Shown: positions 33,748 through 36,952 of the stretch, one piece after another | How the letters are laid out: the number at the start of each line of letters is the position of its first letter | Numbering within the stretch: the stretch's first letter is position 1 | DNA from: Bacteroidales bacterium UBA5429 | GTDB lineage: Bacteria; Bacteroidota; Bacteroidia; Bacteroidales; WCHB1-69 | Direction: 5' to 3' | DNA length: 36,952 nt | NCBI GenBank assembly: GCA_002427605.1 | Contig: DIRT01000014.1 | Coordinates: 1-36,952 of the forward strand | Translations under genes and position numbers: made by a program | The notes under the pieces: generated by a model | Database searches by the model: none | Seen by the model: the letters and a program-made list of their open reading frames with translations, nothing else | What the model was told of the DNA's origin: nothing

Positions 33748-35795
33748 ATACGATATTTCTTACCATATTCCAGCATTTGCTCCATATAAGTTTGAGAATA
33801 ATCAAGTTCAATATCAATAACTTGGTTATTCTCTTTTATTAGGTGGAATTTTGGATTGATAAAGCCGCTGTAAGGATGCACATCCAATAATGAATAGCGA
33901 TCTTTTACCTCTTTGTGTAAATCCGGGTCAATATGAATGGCGTAGGTTTCTACTAATTTCTTAGCTTCTGCCAGTTTACCATACGATTTGATATCCTGAA
34001 CCATCTTTAAAAGCTCACCAAAATAGCCTCTTAGCTTTTCGTAATCGTTGATTTTGACATATTTTTTACCATCTCTCACAACAATCTCAATCACTTTTTC
34101 ATCTTTTCCTCTTTCTAAACACCAGCGTGCAATCAACGCTCTGTCTCTCATGTGCGTTTGCGTAATTTGATCGCCTAAATCGATTCTGTTGAGTTGCAAC
34201 ATCAAACCATTCACAATTTGTCTGTAATATTCGGCTTTATATGCTTCAGGATTGGATACGAGTCCTAAATCTACAATTTTAGGATCTCCAAGGAAATACA
34301 ATGCGAAAAGGTCAGCTCGGGTCTCTTCAATCACGGAGTGATACTCTCTCAATGATCCATCACTCACTCCGGGAGCCAACTGTCCGGAACCATGTCCCAA
34401 ACATTCGTGCATATCTACAAAGAGATTGTATGTGATATAGCCATACTCTTCGGCTCTCTTGATCTCTTCAGCGGAGTAGTAAAATTCATCATTCACACCG
34501 GATCTCAGACCGGCTTGATTATGAGCAAACATAATGTTACTCATCGTCACAGATTTTGATCCATACTCTTTTCTAATCCAGTTGGAGTTAGGCAAATTGA
34601 TACCGAGTGGGGTAGTAGGGTAGGACTCTCCACCTAAAAATGCCAATGTAATCACCTTGGCAGCTACTCCCTTAACCTCTTTTTTCTTCAGATTATTCGC
34701 GATAGGTGAGTGATCCTCAAACCATTGCGCATTATCACTAATAATTTCCGTTCTCTTGGTATTGGCTTCATCCTTGAAGTTAACAATCGATTCCCAGGTT
34801 CCTTTTCTTTGAAGCGGGTCACCATAAACTTCGATAAAACCGTTTACGTAATCCACTTTTGAAGCCAAATCCTGAACCCAAAGAATATTATAGTCGTCCC
34901 AAGTGGTCAAATCCCCGGTTGTGTAGTACTCAATCAGTTTTTGAATATGGTTCTTTTGAGCCTCATTTTCTGCAACAGAAGCCGCTTTATCCAGCCAATA
35001 AATGATTTTTTCAATCGCTTTACCGTAAAGACCATTCAAATGGTAAACATTTTCCTGAACTTTGTTGTCAACTTTCACTAATTGAGAATTTAACCCAACG
35101 GCAATCGGTTGTTCAGGATTCTTTTTCCATAATTTTTGTTCTAATTTATGATAGTAATCTTCAACCTCTTTTTGAGTTATATTTTGATAAAAGTTTGATG
35201 CAGAGTAAGTTACTTTATCTTTAGCATTATCAGAAGAGATTTTCATGGGAGCAATGTCAGGATTAAAAATCAGATTACTCATCCACTCTTGATATTGCTC
35301 ATAAGTGTGACTTTCAGGAACACTATATTGAGCCAAATCTGAATTTCCCATCAACTCTTTAAAATCTTCCACACTAATTTCCGGAAAAAATTTAGCATTG
35401 GAATAGTGATGATGGATTCCATTGGAAAACCAGAATCGTTTCACATAATCAGTAAATGCAATAAAATGTGCAGACTCACGATCTCCGGAATAGGTATTCA
35501 TGATATTCTCCAAGACCTCTTTAATCGCAAGATTATGGACATAATTTTGATCAAAAGTGATATCTCTGCCCCAGGAAGCCGCTTCACTCAAATAATAGAT
35601 CAACAGTTTTTGATTCAGCGACAAGTCATCCCACGCAGGCACTTGATATCTTAAAATTTCCACATCAGCAAACTGATCTACCACATACTCAAAGGGTTCC
35701 GAAGCATCAGTTTCATTTTGAACTTGTTTGTTTTTACAAGATCCAATCACAAAAGGTGTCATCACAATCATAAAAAAGTAAAAAAATCTCTTCAT
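33738..35795 (-). CDS. Dipeptidyl peptidase III (M49) lipoprotein
   Basis: The 685-residue zinc peptidase has the M49 motif HECLGH (His463 first) followed by GSGQLAPG, and the second motif EETRADLFALYFLG. The same HECLGH form is known from Bacteroides DPP III. The N-terminus is a lipoprotein signal with lipobox VIGSC (Cys20), so the protein is exported and anchored, unlike cytosolic eukaryotic DPP III. It removes dipeptides from the N-terminus of oligopeptides and would complement the M3 carboxydipeptidase at 15080. It is convergent with the acyl-CoA ligase gene. No convincing promoter box was found upstream. Confidence 0.92.
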   Translation of the reverse strand: MKRFFYFFMIVMTPFVIGSCKNKQVQNETDASEPFEYVVDQFADVEILRYQVPAWDDLSLNQKLLIYYLSEAASWGRDITFDQNYVHNLAIKEVLENIMNTYSGDRESAHFIAFTDYVKRFWFSNGIHHHYSNAKFFPEISVEDFKELMGNSDLAQYSVPESHTYEQYQEWMSNLIFNPDIAPMKISSDNAKDKVTYSASNFYQNITQKEVEDYYHKLEQKLWKKNPEQPIAVGLNSQLVKVDNKVQENVYHLNGLYGKAIEKIIYWLDKAASVAENEAQKNHIQKLIEYYTTGDLTTWDDYNILWVQDLASKVDYVNGFIEVYGDPLQRKGTWESIVNFKDEANTKRTEIISDNAQWFEDHSPIANNLKKKEVKGVAAKVITLAFLGGESYPTTPLGINLPNSNWIRKEYGSKSVTMSNIMFAHNQAGLRSGVNDEFYYSAEEIKRAEEYGYITYNLFVDMHECLGHGSGQLAPGVSDGSLREYHSVIEETRADLFALYFLGDPKIVDLGLVSNPEAYKAEYYRQIVNGLMLQLNRIDLGDQITQTHMRDRALIARWCLERGKDEKVIEIVVRDGKKYVKINDYEKLRGYFGELLKMVQDIKSYGKLAEAKKLVETYAIHIDPDLHKEVKDRYSLLDVHPYSGFINPKFHLIKENNQVIDIELDYSQTYMEQMLEYGKKYRILF

Positions 35796-35883
35796 AATAG
35801 CACATGTTTTTTTGAAACTGTAAATATATGAAATAATTTGATATTGATCTTTACTTTTTTTTGCGCCAATTTCTTATTTTTTT

Positions 35884-35980
35884 TTCTTCTTTTTGAAATA
35901 AAAATAAAAGGGGGGCAGAATATATTTCGCTTTTCTGTTATATTATTTCCCCACTCTGGAATAATAAACCTTTTTGGACA
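35884..35980 (+). repeat. Interspersed intergenic repeat, copy C
   Basis: Same layout as copies A and B: CTTCTTTTTG, AAATAAAAATAAAA, six G, CAG, exactly 27 bases, TTTCCCCACTC, TGGAA. Here TATTATTTCC pairs with GGAATAATA (one bulged T, loop CCACTCT). The flanking bases differ from copies A and B, yet a hairpin is kept. Confidence 0.75.
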
Positions 35981-35989
35981 TGTGTGATC

Positions 35990-36010
35990 AATTACGAATT
36001 ACGAATTACG
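35990..36010. repeat. Three tandem AATTACG units
   Basis: AATTACG occurs three times in a row. The complementary CGTAATT unit occurs twice at 36312-36325, so the two runs are in inverted orientation about 300 bp apart. Confidence 0.7.
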
Positions 36011-36097
36011 AGATCTTAAATTTAGAAGGTGGAATTTAGAATTTCAAAATTTGGCGATAATATAATGTAACTACTTGATATACAATTGCATCAATTG

Positions 36098-36153
36098 CCA
36101 CAACTTTTAAGTCGTGGATAGGAGTTTTCCTTCGCCACCCAGGGCTTTAGCCC
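36098..36153. repeat. REP-like palindrome pair
   Basis: CCACAACTTTTAAGTCGTGG (36098-36117) is a hairpin with one mismatch. GGGCTTTAGCCC (36142-36153) is a second small hairpin. Paired short palindromes of this kind are typical of REP elements mobilised by RAYT (IS200/IS605-like) transposases in Bacteroidota. No transposase of that type is in the window. Confidence 0.55.
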
Positions 36154-36231
36154 ATTTTGATTTCGGATTTTGGAGGGCGGATTTCGGATTTAACCCGATT
36201 ATCAAAAATATACATAATAATTTTGAATATG

Positions 36232-36265
36232 TTTGTAGAGACGTTGCATGCAACGTCTCTACAAA
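36232..36265. repeat. 34-bp perfect palindrome
   Basis: All 17 base pairs match around a centre between 36248 and 36249 (half-site TTTGTAGAGACGTTGCA), with no loop. Similar GTAGAGACGTTGCA palindromes are, to my knowledge, scattered in several bacterial genomes as repeats. It could form a cruciform. Confidence 0.8.
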
Positions 36266-36333
36266 ATGGCATTGTATCTATTTATATATCAATATGTTAT
36301 GATTTTGACCCCGTAATTCGTAATTGGATTTTA

Positions 36334-36364
36334 TTCCGCCCTCCGCCTTCCGCCTTCCGCCTTC
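36334..36364. repeat. CCGCCTTC-type short tandem repeat, copy 3
   Basis: ATTCCGCCCTCCGCCTTCCG and onward is the third copy of the unit at 207-241 and 5361-5393. Confidence 0.7.
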
Positions 36365-36370
36365 AAAATA

Positions 36371-36383
36371 ACCCCGAAGGGGT
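36371..36383. repeat. ACCCC-GAA-GGGGT hairpin
   Basis: A five-base stem with loop GAA follows the CCGCC run by six bases. It resembles a recurring short palindrome of Bacteroidota intergenic DNA. Confidence 0.5.
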
Positions 36384-36391
36384 GACATTAT

Positions 36392-36419
36392 GAAGTTAGA
36401 AATAAGAAGTTAGAAATAA
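36392..36419. repeat. 14-bp tandem duplication
   Basis: GAAGTTAGAAATAA occurs twice in perfect tandem. A related C/T-rich run in the opposite orientation precedes repeat copy B (about 5232-5270). Confidence 0.75.
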
Positions 36420-36568
36420 GAAACAGCAATTTATATCGTAATACCCTGATAATTAAAAATATAAAAATAACAGAGAGAAAATTCCAAAATTTTGAATTTT
36501 ATTACCCATTTTTATTGAAAATATAAATTATATTTGATTGATAGTCAGTGTTTTGAAAATATTTTAAA

Positions 36569-36576
36569 TATTTTTG
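36569..36576 (+). promoter_or_regulatory. Possible -7 box for the truncated exported-protein gene
   Basis: TATTTTTG matches TAnnTTTG, 130 bases before the ATG at 36707. The region is very AT-rich, so a chance match is possible. Confidence 0.35.
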
Positions 36577-36679
36577 TCAATTTTGTTGTTTTGTATTAGT
36601 TTTTTTATTAAACTTGATGTGTTAAAGATCGTGTTGTGGGTTTCATGAATTTTTAATATTCAATTTGATCGTTCTTTTA

Positions 36680-36696
36680 TTGTTAAGTCTTAACAA
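36680..36696. promoter_or_regulatory. Palindrome TTGTTAAG-T-CTTAACAA just before the start codon
   Basis: Two 8-bp arms around one central T lie 10 bases before the ATG at 36707. It may be an operator or an RNA hairpin that affects translation of the truncated gene. Confidence 0.5.
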
Positions 36697-36706
36697 CAAA
36701 ATGCTT

Positions 36707-36874
36707 ATGAAAAAGTTATTATTATTTCTGTTGTTAGTTAACGCCGGCTGCCTCCTATTTTCTCAATCTGCAGCACTTACTCCTAATGTTTGGTTTCGAG
36801 CCGATTATCCCACCACCTCTGATAGTTCATGGTTGGATTATAGTACTAATAATTATTACATTACAGGTCTATAA
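36707..36874 (+). pseudogene. Exported T9SS-type/LamG-like protein, truncated by insertion
   Basis: The frame codes for a good signal peptide (MKKLLLFLLLVNAGC to LLFSQ) and then SAALTPNVWFRADYPTTSDS, which resembles the start of large LamG-like T9SS cargo proteins (LWLRADxGV...WxDxSxN). It stops after 55 residues, exactly where an IS-like end begins. The rest of the gene presumably lies beyond the insertion. An upstream TTG frame start at 36665 is unlikely because ATGs at 36701 and 36707 precede the signal peptide. Confidence 0.6.
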
Positions 36875-36952
36875 TGGTCCCCTTTTTTAGGACGACAAAA
36901 TTAAAAATTTAACGTATAAATAATTAAAAGTTGTCTTATGGAAAGAAGTTCA
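36875..36952 (+). mobile_element. Left end of a probable insertion sequence, cut by the window edge
   Basis: The sequence changes at TGGTCCCCTTTTTTAGGACG (36875-36894), which starts with TG and looks like a terminal inverted repeat. An open frame begins 63 bases later at 36938 with ATG GAA AGA AGT TCA (MERSS) and runs off the window. An N-terminus like this fits OrfA of IS3-family elements, but 15 bases cannot prove it. The position inside an interrupted exported-protein gene supports insertion. Confidence 0.45.
36938..36952 (+). CDS. Possible transposase OrfA, first five codons only
   Basis: Only MERSS is visible before the window ends. The call rests on the IS-like end directly upstream and on similarity to typical IS3 OrfA starts. 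It is partial at its 3' side. Confidence 0.3.

Larger units (their letters stand above)
35796..36568. other. Gene-free repeat-rich region
   Basis: No credible gene lies here. It holds repeat copy C, three AATTACG units, REP-like palindromes, ATTTCGGATTT twice (36160-36170, 36181-36191), a 34-bp perfect palindrome, the third CCGCC run, an ACCCC/GGGGT hairpin and a 14-bp tandem duplication. Short open frames at 36114-36302 and 36157-36393 run through these repeats and lack start signals. Such clusters are typical of REP/insertion hot spots. Confidence 0.7.

Noticed and set aside
207..36364. CRISPR array made of the CCGCCTTC units
   Set aside because: Units are only 7-8 bases long, in direct tandem without spacers, and no cas gene is present.
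36114..36393. Two overlapping plus-strand frames of 62 and 78 codons
   Set aside because: They consist of REP-like palindromes and tandem units, with no ribosome binding site or plausible protein composition.
1..36952. tRNA or rRNA genes
   Set aside because: No cloverleaf-like TTCGAAT arms or rRNA-like conserved blocks were recognised in any gene gap; a tRNAscan/Infernal run would be decisive.

Overview
The window looks like a chromosomal segment of a low-GC Bacteroidota bacterium, most likely of the order Bacteroidales. The evidence is: a protein ending in a type IX secretion (T9SS) sorting domain; families typical of this group (DUF4831, DUF4301, DPP III with HECLGH, many SPII lipoproteins); and repeated promoter-like -7 boxes of the form TAnnTTTG placed just upstream of genes. 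I cannot name a genus. No rRNA, tRNA, CRISPR array, phage or plasmid gene was found. One likely insertion sequence begins at the right edge.

Left part, mostly minus strand (1-10380). A repeat-rich edge (1-243) is followed by an outer-membrane beta-barrel gene and a very large exported TPR gene in one operon. Next come a SpoU-type RNA methyltransferase and a MurD-family ligase that overlap by 8 bp. A fatty-acid operon fabH-fabF-fabZ ends in a clear intrinsic terminator, next to the promoter of the MurD gene.

Middle (10678-27112). Rightward from 10678 run a MurL-type epimerase gene, a sugar nucleotidyltransferase, truA and a beta-helix lipoprotein, closed by a strong bidirectional terminator at 15020-15057. 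A minus-strand operon of alkaline phosphatase, T9SS cargo and M3 peptidase follows. It starts back-to-back with a DUF4831 gene and a small membrane protein. Then come a DUF4328 membrane protein, a lipoprotein esterase, and a divergent rightward group: unknown gene, DUF4301, UDP-glucuronate decarboxylase.

Right part (28159-36952). An ECF sigma factor gene with a strong ribosome binding site is followed by an overlooked 49-codon gene and an exported protein. Then come a phosphohexomutase, an ADP-forming acyl-CoA ligase and a convergent DPP III lipoprotein. A roughly 900 bp gene-free stretch packed with palindromes and short repeats leads to a T9SS-like exported protein gene that appears to be cut by an IS element at the edge.

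The two most interesting points are these. (1) The MurD-family enzyme lacks the canonical NDSKATN lysine and lies 3 kb from a MurL-type gene, which suggests the L-glutamate-first (MurD2/MurL) route to D-glutamate in peptidoglycan. (2) Three copies of an undescribed intergenic repeat of about 95 bp share an exact internal spacing and each can form a hairpin, although by different base pairs.
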